A stretch of 64,000 nucleotides of DNA from Lateolabrax maculatus (taxonomy: Eukaryota > Chordata > Actinopteri > Acropomatiformes > Lateolabracidae): the NCBI GenBank assembly GCA_031216445.1, contig CM062216.1:5701501-5765500 (forward strand). The letters are read 5' to 3'. Below are positions 22,460-35,168 of this stretch, in pieces. The translations under genes were made by a program, and so were the position numbers. The notes beneath the pieces were generated by a model. The model was not told the origin of the DNA and did not search any database. It worked only from the letters and a program-made list of their open reading frames with translations. Each line of letters begins with the position of its first letter. Within the stretch, counting starts at the first letter, position 1.

Positions 22460-22494
<35 letters not shown>
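22460..22494. repeat. (CA)n microsatellite
   Basis: About 17 uninterrupted CA units are directly visible. Confidence 0.98.
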
Positions 22495-22499
<5 letters not shown>

Positions 22500-22649
22500 C
22501 CTTACTCAATGATAAAGGAACTAACTTTGCAGCTCCACTAATCAATAGTTTTAGATATTAACAATGAACCTACTTGTGGGCCCCTCGCAAGGACAAACCC
22601 ACAGAGAATTACCCCCAGCTGTGGAGCTCTGCTGAGCTTTTTTAGCCTC

Positions 22650-22965
22650 CTCTAACTCATAGTTTTAGTTTTACGGCACATTAACTGTCTGGTTCAGTCC
22701 ATCCGCTCTCAGCCGGCCCGTTTCCATGCACCCGCAGGCAGATGTTTTCAACAAATAAACTCCCTGAATACTACCTACCCAGCGCCAAACAGGCAGACAG
22801 ACAAACCTCGAGCAGCTGAAGAGCCAGATATTATGGGAGCTGGTGGAGACCAAAACAGAGCTATAAAGAGAGTTTCGGGCTTACAGTCAACAGGTGGACA
22901 CAAACACGACTCCAGTGGGATATGTGTATGTCTGGGCTGGGCTTGTCTGTTGTTGAGTTCTCCTT
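22650..22965 (+). mobile_element. Dispersed repeat family A, copy 1
   Basis: Shares an ordered set of words with copies at about 28040-28260 and 37741-38150: 'agttttagtttta', 'gccagatatt', 'ggtggagaccaaa', 'cagagct', 'ggtggacacaaacacgact', 'ccagtggga'. All three are in the same orientation. From memory it resembles an abundant percomorph non-autonomous repeat. There is no coding capacity. Confidence 0.65.
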
Positions 22966-23159
22966 CCCCTAGTCAGGAGTCCCACGTACCGATTTTTTGG
23001 TAAAAAAAAAAAAAAAAAAAAAGATTTAAATGAGTAATAGCTAAATACACACACACTTTTGATAAAAGGCCAGCATTGAGCCAGTACAGGCCTAGAGGAA
23101 GACGAACACCCTCTGACACAAACACACCCGAGCCTGCAGAGTGACAGAGGAGGGGGATC
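22966..23159. repeat. Spacer with A-run
   Basis: A 21-base A-run lies at 23002-23022. No gene is recognised. The minus-strand frames through it encode poly-Phe and are artefacts. Confidence 0.6.
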
Positions 23160-23790
23160 TGTCGAGGAGACGTTGCCTTGGCCTCGGAAGATGGCTTCCC
23201 CTCCAGAGCCACGGGAGACAGGAGACTCAGCGCTGGCTGGCTTCGGGTTAGCTCCATTTGGCAACCGGCATGCCGAGCTGGCCCCGGCGTGCTCACAAAT
23301 GAGCGCGGAAGGGGAAAAGGTGATGATGTGTGCGCGGTGGCGAAGCCAGCGGAGTCATTATGAGAATCCATCATGACTTATTATCACCATAACTGATCAT
23401 ATCGCACACGCGCAACGGTTGCACTGTTCTTGGATGACAGCCTCTTATTTTCTCGGTACAAACGCTGATAGAAATGAGAGGCTTGTTGCTGCCGCCACCC
23501 CCGCAGCACCGGGCCCCGGCCCGATCATGAGATGCATGCAGTAAAGCCGCACGCCTGCTCGTTTGATGACAATGACCTCCCCGACTCCGCCGCCTATTTT
23601 CAGCCAGCTTTCAGGAAGTGTCTTTTTGACAGGCTGACACGCCGCTGCGCCTCGTCGCGAAAGACAATTCCAATCAGAGCTTCATTCAGATAGAGCCATT
23701 CAGAAAACAGGGACAATGGGATAACCGGAGTCTATCATGTTCTGCCATGTAAAACAACCTTTGGGCTAATTGTTCCCAATTAGGTGGCTG
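23160..23790. promoter_or_regulatory. Candidate conserved non-coding element cluster, CpG-rich
   Basis: A 600-base complex, fairly GC-rich block without repeats. Words include GAGTCATTATGAG, CATGACTTATTATCACC, TTTGATGACAATGACC, GACAATTCCAATCAG and GGGCTAATTGTTCCCAATTAGG (paired AATTG/CAATT sites). CpG-bearing pieces near 23390-23420 and 23636-23665. Short plus-strand frames at 23173-23376 show no family. This is one of the longest CNE-like runs in the window. Confidence 0.4.
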
Positions 23791-24617
23791 ACACAAAGGG
23801 AGGCTGACAAGCACACAGGTGCCTGTCTGGCTGACTGTCTCTCAGAGGGGTATATCCAAGCTACTTTAGCTTTGTTAGCGTCACACGGCTCTCAATGCGT
23901 CAAAACAGAGCCCGAGAACGAAAAAGAAAGAAAGGAAAAAAAGACAGAAAAAGAAGTGGTGTGATTTATAATGAAACGAAAAGACAGGAGGTGGGAGAGA
24001 GGCAGCAAGGACTTTTTTCTCTCTCTGTTTTCCCCAAAACATATTGATAGAGTGAGAGTGAATTATTCAGGGTGTCAGCCTGACTCTCACTGGGATGCAG
24101 CTATAATGTACATTTGCTTCAGGGCTCAGTAAAAGTTTGAGGTGATTCTGGACAAGAAGTGCAGAAGTAACTCAGCTATAAATCTGCACTATGCTGTGTT
24201 TTATACGGAACATCCTCTCACAGTGATGCTCTGATGGACCGATCAGTTTGTTGGCTTTTACCTCCTATCATGCTCACTGTTTAATATCATATGTCAGCTG
24301 GAAAGCATGCAGTTGTTTTGGGTTCCCCATAAAGGTCATATACTCATTAATAGTTGAATAATGTTTATTCACAACTCAGTTCTTCATTACAGGCCAAATG
24401 TATTCAAGAAGTTCCTCCTATCGCCTGTTATATCACCCAAGTTTTTTCTGCGTCAGTCTGTGGTAAAACATAAACTCAAACGATTAAGAAGAAAAAAATT
24501 GATTTTGACACAGGGACCCTCCACAAGGCAGGGTCACAGGTTTAGGAAAATGTGTACATTCCCTTACAAACTCGCAAATGATTGCAAATTACCGACTGAA
24601 TTGACATGCAATAAATA
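23791..24617. other. Spacer
   Basis: No gene is recognised. An A/G-rich tract lies at about 23920-23955. The 109-codon frame at 24361-24690 runs into a repeat end and has no domain. Confidence 0.45.
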
Positions 24618-24690
24618 TGGGGCCTTGGGGACCCTTGGAGTCTGGGACCCCAAAGCAGCTCCCTTTGCCAGTCTGGTCTCGTTACATTGA
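24618..24690 (-). mobile_element. hAT-like end fragment
   Basis: The pattern 'tggggccttggggaccc ... ccctttgcc' resembles, in reverse orientation, the left end of the nested insertion at 8130 ('gggaaactgcc', 'ggggcccaggaccct'). It is a short diverged remnant with no inverted-repeat partner that I can see. Confidence 0.4.
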
Positions 24691-25171
24691 ATCAATGCAT
24701 AAAGAGCAGCTATCACACCTAAATGACTTTCAGAAATACATCTTCCAATAGTTTATATTAGTTTAGCTTTAAATTATTTATTCTTGAGTCTTTTTTTTCA
24801 CCCTTACAACTTTTGTTTTTGCGTATTTGTCTAAGACAGTGGGACACTGAATATTGCTGTTTAAAAGTCTTCAAAAACTCACATACGTGGAACTCTCCTC
24901 CTTTCCTCTTCTCAAAAATTCCCCATCTCCTAATTTGAATATTGATTTGACATGATGAGACCTTCCCCTTGAATCTGCTCAGCAGACACAAACTGGTGCC
25001 ATTCATCACTAAAGTGAAGGTATAAAACGAAGGCTGACATCTAAATGATTCCGCCCAATCCCCCATATTTCACAGGAGGCCTGCTAATATGAGTGTTGAC
25101 ATTTAAATGAACATTCTCATCTATGGGAAGGTCTAATCTGATCAATGCAAAAAATCCAAAAAGAGGACCTC

Positions 25172-25175
<4 letters not shown>
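24691..25175. other. Spacer
   Basis: No gene or repeat is recognised in this AT-rich sequence. Confidence 0.45.

Positions 25176-25206
<31 letters not shown>
25176..25206. repeat. (CA)n microsatellite
   Basis: About 15 CA units, directly visible. Confidence 0.98.
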
Positions 25207-25209
<3 letters not shown>

Positions 25210-26639
25210 AGATGTGCATCTCCCTGTACATCTGTCACCTTCATGAAAGGAGACCTCCCAGTGACCTGGCCCCCATAAAGACAAGTCACTGCTCACCGAT
25301 TCACCGCAGGCTGCCTGCATCTGAGCCTCATCCACCACCGACGCTGCTTTCATCCAGCATGGCTGCAGGCAGCGGGGAACATACAATACAGCGGCTTCAC
25401 AGAGACATGTACACAGAGATATGAACAAACCGCTTTCCACGACAGCCATGGCAGCACAGACAGAGATAAAGATCCTGCTATTCTGCAATAAATCCCCCCC
25501 AAAACCTGCAACAAAATCTCAGTTTTTTGGTTGTGTTTTTTTTTTTTTATCCCAAAAGGTGGAAAGTTTGATTTAACGAGGCCAGTGTCGTGCATTATTT
25601 CCACTTTGCTTTGTGACAACTTTTCACTTATTTTCCCAAATGAGTTACTACACAGGAAATGATGAAATCTCTTGACAATGTCATTCATGACGCACAGAGG
25701 AGAGGCAGAGAAGCAACTTGCAGCAACCCACCAGAGAAGATTGACAGAGCTAAACCATACGGTTTCATTTCAAATCAAGATCATATACTCAAAATATTAA
25801 AATCTTCTTCACTGTTCACTGAGTTTTTTTGAGACTTCAATTAAACCTTTTGCTCCACTTTATTATTTGTAATTTTATTATGTAATTGTCCATTCAAACT
25901 CTCAATGTTGTTTACTTAGTAAGTACAGTGTATGTAGATAACACCTTTCTAAATCAGTGACAAAGCTTCACAATAAAAGATGAAAGTAAGATATACTTAA
26001 CTTCATTGTGACTTGAAGAGAGAAATGGATAGCAAGGGCATTATGCGCCAAACTCCTTGGCAAGATATAAACAATATGCAAATAGTATTTTTTAAATCAG
26101 ATTTTTACTTGTGCTTTTCTTTTTTAGATTTTCTTTTAATTCAATTTTTACCCGTGTTTAAATGTTCCCTATATGTACATAAACTCTACAAAAATACTAA
26201 AAAAAGCACATTACTTGAATAATAAATCAAACAAAATATGACAATTTACCTAAAATGGATTCCCTCGCTCCTTACTCATGCTTCCAATGCATGAAATAAT
26301 ACACAGTAAAAAAAAGAAAAACAAAAAACTGCCGTGTCTTCTTGCACTAGACTCAGAGCCTGGATCCTAAATATAACATGCAACTGCAGGAACAGCTCAC
26401 CCAGCCTCGCTTCGCGTTCAGCCAGGTGCATTTCAGGCGCGCACACACATAAACAGACCCGCATCCGCTCAGACACACACATCACATCAACACCCACTGT
26501 GGCCTCCCGCCTGCTTATGAGAATGTGTCACCTCTTGTGGCACCCGGAGCAGATAGCAGGAGGCCAAACCGGAGTGTTTAACTCGGGCTCCAGTGAATGG
26601 CTGTAGGTCACCACTGTATCATCTCCCCGCCGCACACAC
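25207..26639. other. Spacer
   Basis: No gene is recognised. T-run at about 25538-25549. Sequence at 26340-26640 is more complex and contains small frames on both strands, none with a domain. Confidence 0.45.
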
Positions 26640-27135
26640 ACAGGGGCTGCCAGGTGGCTTTTATTTGACTTTAATGTGGAGAAATATTAGATTTTTCCTG
26701 GGCAGGCTAAATCCTTCCCCTGGGCTGCCAGATAGCCCTTGCAAAACCGTACACAGACGACGGGTCAATAAGTGCCCTGATGCCAAATCTCCTTAAACTC
26801 GCTCTTTATTCATGAATATGTGCTGAAACAATCTTTTGGAGGTATTAGGGAGTTTGTGAGCAGAGTACAGGCCTCTCTAATCCACTTTAGTTAACACTTT
26901 AGACAGAAATTTAAACATGCTCACTACTGCACTTTAAGCCCATAAGGAGGATAAATGATGTGCCACCTTTGGCTGGTCTGGCTGTGGAGGCGACATTTTT
27001 ACTTTTTTTAATCATCAGTGTGTTATTGTTGAAGTAATTAGGCTACCTACTGCAGGTATAATTACTGCAAACAAATGAGACCGTGGCGGCAATGATTGGG
27101 AGTCTCTAACTCATGTTGCTGGTTCGTGAGTGCCA
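26640..27135. promoter_or_regulatory. Candidate conserved non-coding element cluster
   Basis: Complex blocks with TTTATTTGACTTTAATG, TTATTCATGAATATG, GATAAATGATG, TTTAATCATCAG, GAAGTAATTAGG, GGTATAATTACTGC and GGCAATGATTGG words. The 26930-27130 part is especially dense in TAATTA-type and SOX-type (ATTGTT) sites. No coding frame. Texture-based call. Confidence 0.4.
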
Positions 27136-28039
27136 TATTTTTTCAGACCACATTTCCTATAAACCTTTGTACTTTATCTAATAAAGACAATACTGCTATT
27201 TTAGGCTTAATTTAATACTTTTAAGTTTAATATAAAGATAAACGTTTACTTTCTTTCTGTTAGCCTTTTACTGCTCCCACTCAGCCCATGCTGGAGAATC
27301 TCAAGTTTTAGTCCTTTTCTCTTCAAGTCAACTTTAAAATACAGCACTGTTCATTTTCGCAATCATCTAAAAAAGCCTCCAGAGTTCACAGACTGGCCCA
27401 GTTTCCAGCTGTTGTACTAAAATTGATTCTCAGCTGGTGTTTTCTGAACTAAAAACTTGTATAGATAACATAAGGCTCAATACCACAATGTAAAATGTGG
27501 AGGAGGCTGCCAATCTTATAAGCAATTTTCATGTTTTGCCTTTGTTTAATAACACCATTGTGTCAAAATGCGAAGTAACGAGTATCAATGTCAAAATAAT
27601 GCATGTGTCACCTTTTTAGTGTATTTTTAAAAAAAAAAAAAAAATGTTGTTCTTATCAGAGCAGAATGCCTCACATGAGAGGCCTGGACACAGTGTCATC
27701 AGTGCCTGAATTAAGCCCAGGAAATGTAAAGAGATGGAACAGTAAGGAAAAGACCCGCCCAGTGCTGAATAAACAATCTGCCTCCATTAAGAGAAAATCC
27801 TACAAAAAATAAGGAACTGGATACACTGATTGATTGACAAGTTATTTCTGGCAAGTGTAGTATAAATATCACCGTGACAGCAAACAACACAACAGGAAAC
27901 TCATGGACTACAATGTCATTCATAGCTGCACCAATCATTGTTCTTATACGAAGTATAGATCCACTGACTGTGTGTAACGTGAAAGGGGTCGCCTGTAGTG
28001 GCAAACCCACGGTGCTTTGGGGGAACGTTTTAGCGTCTA
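27136..28039. other. AT-rich spacer
   Basis: No gene is recognised. A-run at 27630-27644. The upstream boundary of repeat family A copy 2 is uncertain and may extend back to about 27820. Confidence 0.4.
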
Positions 28040-28260
28040 GGGAATTAGCTCATTGTTGCAGCTAAGGTTCTCTCTCTCTCTAGTGATAAAGAGCCAGGTA
28101 TTTCTTTTCTCAGGAGTTGGTGGAGAGCAAACCAGAGCTTAAAGGAGAGTGAGCAGGCAGAAGCACAACTCCAATGGGATGCTTATGTTGCTCTTTGTCT
28201 GCTGAACCTCGTAAGGTCAGATGTTCTGTTTTCAGCCCTCAGTGGCCGAAAAAGAAAATC
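28040..28260 (+). mobile_element. Dispersed repeat family A, copy 2
   Basis: Carries 'ttagctcattgttg', 'gccaggtatttc', 'aggagttggtggaga', 'aaccagagct', 'cacaactccaatgggat' and 'tgttgctctttgtctgctg', in the same order and orientation as copies at 22650 and 37741. A short (TC)n tract at 28068-28081 lies within it. Non-coding. Confidence 0.65.
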
Positions 28261-29039
28261 AATGAATGCAGCTTTAAGCTTTAAAATAAAGTAAGCAATA
28301 ACACACAATGAGGGGTCATACAAAAATAATGGACAAGGCTGAGGTGAAGAATGCCACAACACAAAGTCAGAGTCATAATAATTTTTTATGTTTTACAAAG
28401 GAGTTATTTGGTAATGCCACATTTAATCAAAGTATTGTTGCTATTGTTTCCCACAATTTAAACTACACAGATTAGTTCTGTTATATATACGAATTTAACA
28501 GACTTCTACCAGCTAATCGAAAGTATTTTCCATGGCTGTGGCATAATACATATATACGGAATTGCAGCATATGCCAGCTTACTAATGGTTTATCCAACAG
28601 ACTTTTCGACCCATCCCCCAACAGACATGCTCAATACAGCACGTGCACAACCATTTCAACACTGTGGAACACTCATTAAGCCTGAGCACGTGCGCTGCAT
28701 GCCTTTCTTAACGTAAATACGCAGTGGGACACAGGTCTGTGGGGGCGTGGTCTGCCTGTGTGAGTGTGTGTCTGTGGGTGGGGTGCACATATGTGCGTGG
28801 GTTTGTCTTCGCCCCACGGGGATGACCCGTAAAACACAAACACGCACTCGCGTCCGTATCTACGCACGCGCGCAGAGAACTCTTGAAGACTAGTGATTGT
28901 ACTCCCTGACCCGGGCGACTCTGACTCTCCGCCCCCCTTCCTCTTTTTTCTCTCCCTCTCTGTATCAGCCAGCTCGGTGCATCTTTTCCGTGTGTTTTTA
29001 CACTCGTAATAAAATGCTCAATCCGGCTCCTACACACTC
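28261..29039. other. Spacer
   Basis: No gene is recognised. The sequence becomes GT/CA- and CpG-richer from about 28690 to 28880. The overlapping minus-strand frames there (up to 114 codons) have no domain. Confidence 0.45.
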
Positions 29040-29195
29040 CTTCCCCCTCCACGCGTTCCCCCTAATGAGATAAATTAGCGCCTTGCAACAGATGCATGGA
29101 ATATACACTAATGGCCACCATCTGTCACTCATCTCTGGGAGACGGAGTGAGAACGCGGCGCTAAATCCGATCACAAGCCCCTGGCAGGAGCCCCA
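29040..29195. promoter_or_regulatory. Candidate conserved non-coding element
   Basis: Complex block with CCCTAATGAGATAAATTAGCG, ATACACTAATGGCC, CATCTGTC (E-box) and CTAAATCCGATC words, just upstream of a purine-rich tract. No coding frame is credible. Confidence 0.35.
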
Positions 29196-30540
29196 CCGCG
29201 GTGAGGAGGAGGGAGGAAGACACGTGGAGAGAGGAAGACAAAGAGGGAGAGATAAAGAGTGTACAGTACAGAGCGAGGAGGGGGTGGCAGTGTGGGGGTT
29301 TAGCGCAGACTGGACCGAGGTGCAGTACAGTAAGTGGTGGAGAGGCGTCGGAGCTGCGGTACAGCAGGTTAGACCTGGTGGTGATTCAGCAAGCACAACA
29401 AGATTCTTTAAAGTGTCGGTGGGGGGGGGTTGTTCCACTCCCTCTGGTCACTGATAACAAAAATGTTTGTCAGTTTTTCTTTTTTATCTTGTTATTGAAT
29501 TACTTTTAACTCTAACTCTAACTCAAACTTTCTGATATTTTGTAAGCACACGCAATGTTTTTGGGGATTTGAAGCAAATTTCTCTTCATTTTGGATTCGT
29601 ATTTGGAGCGTATTTCCTTAATGTTTGCGCTATTGATCTTGCACAGTGTGTGTTTTGTCCTTAAGGGCCATGGTATTCCTTTCTCAAATGTATCTACTGC
29701 TGTGCATACTTCCACCTTTAATGTAATACTTGAGATAGAAATTGGATGGGTGGCTTAAAAAGGAACTAAACAAAAAGTAGACTTCCTGAAACAAACGTGA
29801 AAGCTAGTAATATTTACTATCTTTAATATTTTAAAAACCCATAGTATTTGGAAACAAAAGTAAGACTAACAAATTGGACGAAAATTAATGCAATTTGAAA
29901 ATTGACAAGCTGTTGATGTCATAATGTCTTCTACTTCAGTCTTTTATTATCTTTTCAGTTTCATTTTTTTTTCAGTTAGATCAATGTCTCACTCTCAATA
30001 GTTACATCCTTCAAATACATTAAAGATTGGGGGCTTCAACGTCAAGTCTTTGAGATTCAAAAGTTCTTCACTGTGATTGAAAATGTTCGAGACACACTCC
30101 CTTCCAGAGGTGAAGTGTGAAGCCCCTCTGTGATAGGTTAGCATTAAGAGCTCAAACTGTGAACTGGGGAGGACTGGTTTCTGGTACAATTTGAATTACA
30201 CACCAAAAGTCGCAGACACTCATTTTTCAAGTTTTATTTGATGATATTTTTCATATTTACGATTGTTTTAAGTAACTAGTCTAGTGCGATGACTGCTTTG
30301 GTGACTGTATTGTCTTCTTATCTTATATAGAAAAAGAGATCTTGAGACTTAAGCTTTCTTGATTCATTAACTAACTAAGTCATCTACAGTATAGTTCCTT
30401 GAGGTAAAGTGTCAGGTTCTATATATATATATATATAAAATCAATTACTTTTAAAAAGCAAATACTGTTTTAACATTAGCGACAATAATATCTCAGATTA
30501 TATAAATATGGGCCATGGACTTCATAGGAACCTTTAAATA
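29196..30540. other. Spacer
   Basis: A purine-rich GAGGA tract runs from about 29200 to 29285 and a G-run lies at 29421-29429. An (AT)n microsatellite lies at about 30420-30437. No gene is recognised. The frames at 28998-29454 on both strands are compositional. Confidence 0.5.
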
Positions 30541-30960
30541 ATGCAAATGACCACTCTGAGTGTGCAACTCGCTGGGAGCAGCACAGCTTTGCACTTCAGT
30601 TCAATGTCAGAATGAGCGGGGAGGAAATTGTGTGCGAGAGAAGACTTAAGCACCTCTGTGAAGGGCTTAAGTAGCAGTCTGAATTGCACCATTTATGCAT
30701 AAGGTACCTAAAAAATCACTCGGAAAAAAGCCTCAACGTCAACTCTCACTCTGGGATCCATCACCGATATTCTAATAGAGCTTCCCCCTTGACGGCCGGT
30801 AATTCCCTCTGCAGCGTTTCGCTGTCAGAACGGCGGGCTGCTGCAGAGCAGACGGACGTTCTGACAACCTGCTGCGGCTGTACCTGCGCCTAAAAGTCAG
30901 CTTTTCATATCCAACGTCGCCGTGACACTTCCTCTGTGCAAATAGCCACAAATCCTTTTA
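30541..30960. promoter_or_regulatory. Candidate conserved non-coding element cluster
   Basis: Complex block beginning with a perfect octamer ATGCAAAT at 30541-30548, with TATGCATAAGG, CTAATAGAG, GGCCGGTAATTCCC and CTGCGCC words. A 69-codon frame (30684-30893) lacks a domain. Texture-based call. Confidence 0.35.
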
Positions 30961-31260
30961 TAGAATGTAATCAGAAAATGATATATTCCAGCGTCTACCG
31001 TAGCCGCACTGTACATTAGCATGCGGCTTATGATGAAAGTGAAGCGAAACAATGAAGAACAAAAAGGGTGATGAAAAAGGCAGAGGAGCTACGTATCTCT
31101 GGAACCAGGAGAAATGAATCACCCGGGGAGCTGCACTGTACAGCTTCCATGAGAACAAATGGACTAAAGCCAGCTACAATTAATCACTATTTGCATGCAG
31201 TTGGCTATAATTATTTTTTAAACTGGTTTAACTAATGACAACAAGTGAAAATTAATTACT
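30961..31260. promoter_or_regulatory. Candidate conserved non-coding element
   Basis: Includes TTAGCATGCGGCTTATG, ACAATTAATCAC, a reverse octamer ATTTGCAT at 31189-31196, and GGCTATAATTATTTTT. No coding frame. Confidence 0.35.
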
Positions 31261-33227
31261 TGTTGCAAGTAAAGAAGAGTTGGGACCATTGGAGGGAAAA
31301 GAAAAACTCTAAAAGAAGGTATAGCAAAATAGTGAAAAAACAACCAAAATATTTGTTGGTTCAACACAGTGGGAGTTTAATTCTACAGAAATTAGATTCC
31401 TTGCATTTAAAGTGAAAGTTAAAATGATGAGCTCATAACAACTGTTTCTTGGATGTTTGCATTTTTGGTAAATGGAGGCTGTGTATATTGGACAGAGCCA
31501 CTGATCCCTATAAACTTCCCAATCCAGCAATCATACCGCATCAACATTTCCACTGAAGGCTTCACATAAAAAGTAACTGGCCTAATAAAAGTGGTGTCAA
31601 ATACGGCCAACCTCTCATAAAACTGCACTGATGAAATTCTCAGACAAAACTATAAATGGCATCTGTAGAGAAAAATAAAATACTGCACTTTATGGAGCAG
31701 GGACTGGACTACTTTAGTGCATTTTGTCAGTCAGAAGTGTAAACCCTGTGACACACATTTGGCTAATGGCGGCAACACATATCCTCTACAGCCTTGAACC
31801 ACAGAATGATGAACACAATCCACTTTATACATCCTGACTAGTTCTTTACACATTTTTTTTATGCATTCTGAAGACCGCACCTGATTAGGACCTGAATGGA
31901 GCTGCACCAACTATCCATAAATCCATCACTGTGTTTGTGTACAAAGTCCTTTCTGAAGTCTTTGAAACTCCTAGCTAGTTTCAGTTGTGATTTACAAATT
32001 CAAGTTGCTTCATTAAAACTTTATAATTTATATAGTGGTTACTAAAAAAGGTAATCAACTACGTAAACAGGAAGTCATAGGAGCATCCATCCAAAAACTT
32101 TTAATAGCAGTATGCAATTCATTAAACCAAACTGTTTTCCGGTCTGTGGCGCACTACGAGCTCACCAAAGCAACGAGTAATGGCAAATCAACTCAACACA
32201 ACATGTTGAGCAATTCTGTAAAACCTTGGGTAACGTTCACCGACAACGTGATGTAAGGTCCAGTGCCAAAGTTTTTAAAAGTCTTTCTTCTTTTCTTTCT
32301 CCTACAGTATCTGCACATGGCAAATACAATATGTTAGAGATAAGAGAAAGATGATAGGGGAAGATGGCAAACAAACGGGTATAGTTAGGGTTAGGCATCT
32401 ACATGTACTTGGTTATGGTTGGGGAAAAATAGTTTATTAAACATTTATTATTTCCACTTTCCACTTACACAAAGGGCTTACTACTTCCTGCACTGGCACT
32501 GAACGTTGACATTGGACATAAATCATAAGGTGCATAATCGTCCAGTCCTGGGCTGATTTATATATACATAAATGGCGAAATGTGTGTTTCAGAATTAATA
32601 GTTTTCATGCTTTTTGGACTGAGAGGGAAATATCTGAATAAGCAACCACACTGACCTTATTTGGTATATTTCGTGGTTACCAGTTTTTATTTTTCAATTC
32701 AAGGCAGACACAGTTAGAGAATCCTTTATGATGTCGATTAACTAATGTTACTGCTGAGATTGGAGCCTTACATCCCTCTAATATTACAACAGTTTACATC
32801 ATATGCCAACTAAATATCGGTTCGGCTACGCTGAGGTGACACCTGGTAGTTAATGGGGCTAAATATTTAGTAGCAACTACTAGGTCACAACTAGTTTGGT
32901 GCAACCGGTTTACATTTAGTAATGCGTAAATCTCTAAGCCTCTCAAGTTAAGTTTAAACTCACTGCTGATGATATGTGAACAATCATTGACTGTATATTA
33001 ATGAAATAAATGGGCCCTGCAGAGAAGTGTGGAGCTATTTTTATTGAGCAGATTTTCCTGAGCTTAATAAAGCATCAGTCTGTCTTTTTCCCAGGCTGAT
33101 TAGAAGGTTTGGTAAGCAGCCACGTCCTTTCAACACACTGTTTCATTTTGTTTTGTGATTGGTTGCTGATTAGTTGGATGTAATTGGATTTTTTCTTTTT
33201 TCTTTTGTTCCTTTCTTTCTTCCTTTT
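31261..33227. other. AT-rich spacer
   Basis: Nearly 2 kb with no recognised gene or RNA. A short 'gttagggttaggc' word near 32384-32396 resembles the GGTTAGG-rich repeat at 42.14 kb. T-run at 31852-31860. Confidence 0.5.
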
Positions 33228-33316
33228 GTCTGTCCCTTTAAAGTCCTTTGAGTCTGGCACGTGATAAAGGGCTATGGAGATAAATGACCTTGAACTTTAA
33301 CTTGAACTTTGTCTGC
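33228..33316 (+). mobile_element. LINE 3'-tail fragment
   Basis: 'tttgagtctggcacgtgataaagggctat' (split here by context) followed by 'ggagataaatgacc' and 'ttgaactttaacttgaactt' resembles a fish LINE 3' end with its short tandem tail. Truncated to less than 100 bases, no frame. Confidence 0.55.
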
Positions 33317-33369
33317 CTCTCTGTCTCTTTTTCTGTCTTCGTCTCCGTCTTTCACTCCATCTCGCTCAT

Positions 33370-33500
33370 CCTCATTTACATGGCCGGGGCTGCCGAGCTC
33401 TAACAATCCATTAGCTCGGCGAGGATGTTGAGGAGATCCATGCAAATAAGTGTGAAATTACACTGTAATCAGTCATGTAAATCGCACCGGTTTTCAATCT
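33370..33500. promoter_or_regulatory. Candidate conserved non-coding element
   Basis: Complex block with CAATCCATTAGCTCGGC, a perfect octamer ATGCAAAT at 33440-33447, GAAATTACACTGTAATCAG and CATGTAAATCG words. No coding frame. Compact and homeodomain/POU-like in texture. Confidence 0.4.
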
Positions 33501-33564
33501 GGGCATCATCATTTCTTTGTACTTGTTTAGAAAATGGTGTGCGGAGGCGATGGGTGAGGTTTAG

Positions 33565-33590
33565 GGAGAGAGAGAGAGAGAGAGAGAGAG
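33565..33590. repeat. (GA)n microsatellite
   Basis: Thirteen GA units, directly visible. The Arg-Glu run in the frame at 33425-33658 comes from it. Confidence 0.97.
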
Positions 33591-34670
33591 CACAAAGGGG
33601 AAAAAAGACAATAAAACAAGAGTTTGACAAGGAAGATATGAAAAAAAAAAAGCTTTGACTTCTTATTCAGAACTGAACTCATTTTTTTCCTGTTGGATTG
33701 ATTCAGATTTAAAAATTCATACCATGATCAAAATTGTTCCGCCTCTTCTTTGATTAGGACTAAGAAGAGGATGGATAGAACAGACAGAGGGATGAACAGG
33801 TAGGTTTGGATGAGCTTTGTTCAGAGTAATAAAGAAATGTACAGGAGAAAGTCCTCTAAGGGGGCAAAGTTTTCATGAGACTGCAGAACAAAAAGAGCGA
33901 TGTGAAAAAAAAAACTTTTGGCCACAATGTAAGGTTGAAATAGTTACTTATAAAAACATGCAATCAAAGAACATTTAATCCCACCAAAATCACATTTTAT
34001 ATACTGTATGTTCTATTCAACTGGGATCCTCTCCACTTTACTATTGCCTTCAAGAATACAAATGTGAAGATCAGGCACTCATCAATTCTGAAAATACAAA
34101 AAGGAACATGGAGTACCATTTAAGGAAGATGTTTTAAAGCTGACAGGGTTGTACAAAAAGGGTATCAAAGGATAACAATGGTACCAAGGAGGAAGCCAAA
34201 ATCACAAGTGAATTTATTACGCTTAGGGTGCGTTCAGACTGACATTAGCAATGTGTTTTTTAAGGTAGCCCAGCCCCCCTCCCCCCCAAAAAAAAGCAAT
34301 ACAATGTAATCCACCAACACACTGCATTGGTTAATCAAACGAATGCGAACATGCGACGTGACATTAAAATCCTGCCTTTCCTTTGGGTAAAATGATTGTT
34401 ACTGTAATATCTTTTAAGGGATGTAAACTCATTTCATCGAACAGCTGTGAAGTGTTGTTGCATGTGTTGACCCTTCAAGCTCATGGGTGTATTAGGCGCC
34501 ACGCACACTGGTCATCTGACGCCTGTAACGGCGGCGAATCCCTAATGCAACCCACGCCAGCCTCATACAGCGTACGCCTCCGTGCACAGAGCTCTTCACA
34601 CACACATAAAAGAGCCATACTGTTACATTTGCGCAACATATTCTTTCATAGCATTGAACATCCGGTCTGG
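33591..34670. other. Spacer
   Basis: No gene is recognised. A-runs at 33639-33650 and 33906-33914, C-run at about 34282-34289. The 113-codon plus-strand frame (34383-34724) has no domain and ends in repeat family B. Confidence 0.45.
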
Positions 34671-34770
34671 TGTGGTAGCTCTGGCTACATAAAAAAACAC
34701 TTGTTAGTAGGAAAAATCCATTGATAGTTTTGTCTTTTCATTGGATTTGGTATTTAACTAATAAAATACC
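34671..34770 (+). mobile_element. Dispersed repeat family B, partial copy
   Basis: The ~50 bases from 'acttgttagtagga' to 'ggattt' align closely with 17168-17218 of the long copy. It is in the same orientation and truncated on both sides. Confidence 0.6.
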
Positions 34771-35168
34771 AGCAGCTCTGCCCTTTGACTCTTGAAAAGC
34801 ATCAGGCCATTGAGCCACTTGAAGATTGCAGTAAATATGTTCTTTAACAAAAAGTAACAACATTGACTTTCCATAACAGGCAGTGGCTCGGTTTGTTGGG
34901 AGAGACTGGTGCCATTAGAGCTGCAGATGTGGGGCTGCGATTGGAGTGAATTACACGGGCGAGGACCACTTTCAGATTCAAGTTTCACACAGTCGCCAGT
35001 TGTCTCCTGTTGAACACTGCAAGGCCGGCATACCGTCCCACATGTGCGCAAGCCCTTGTGTACACATGCACGAGCGTGTCAGCATATGCATGTCGACAAG
35101 CCGGGGAGGAGCGAGGAAGCAAAGCGCGAAAGGAGCAGTGAGACGAGGGATCAGGATTTTGGCTCAAA
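34771..35168. other. Spacer
   Basis: Moderately complex sequence with no gene recognised. Overlapping frames on both strands at 34758-35236 lack domains. Confidence 0.4.

Noticed and set aside
22012..22545. 177-codon minus-strand frame
   Set aside because: Starts in a CA repeat and passes a C-run; no domain, and competing frames on the other strand.
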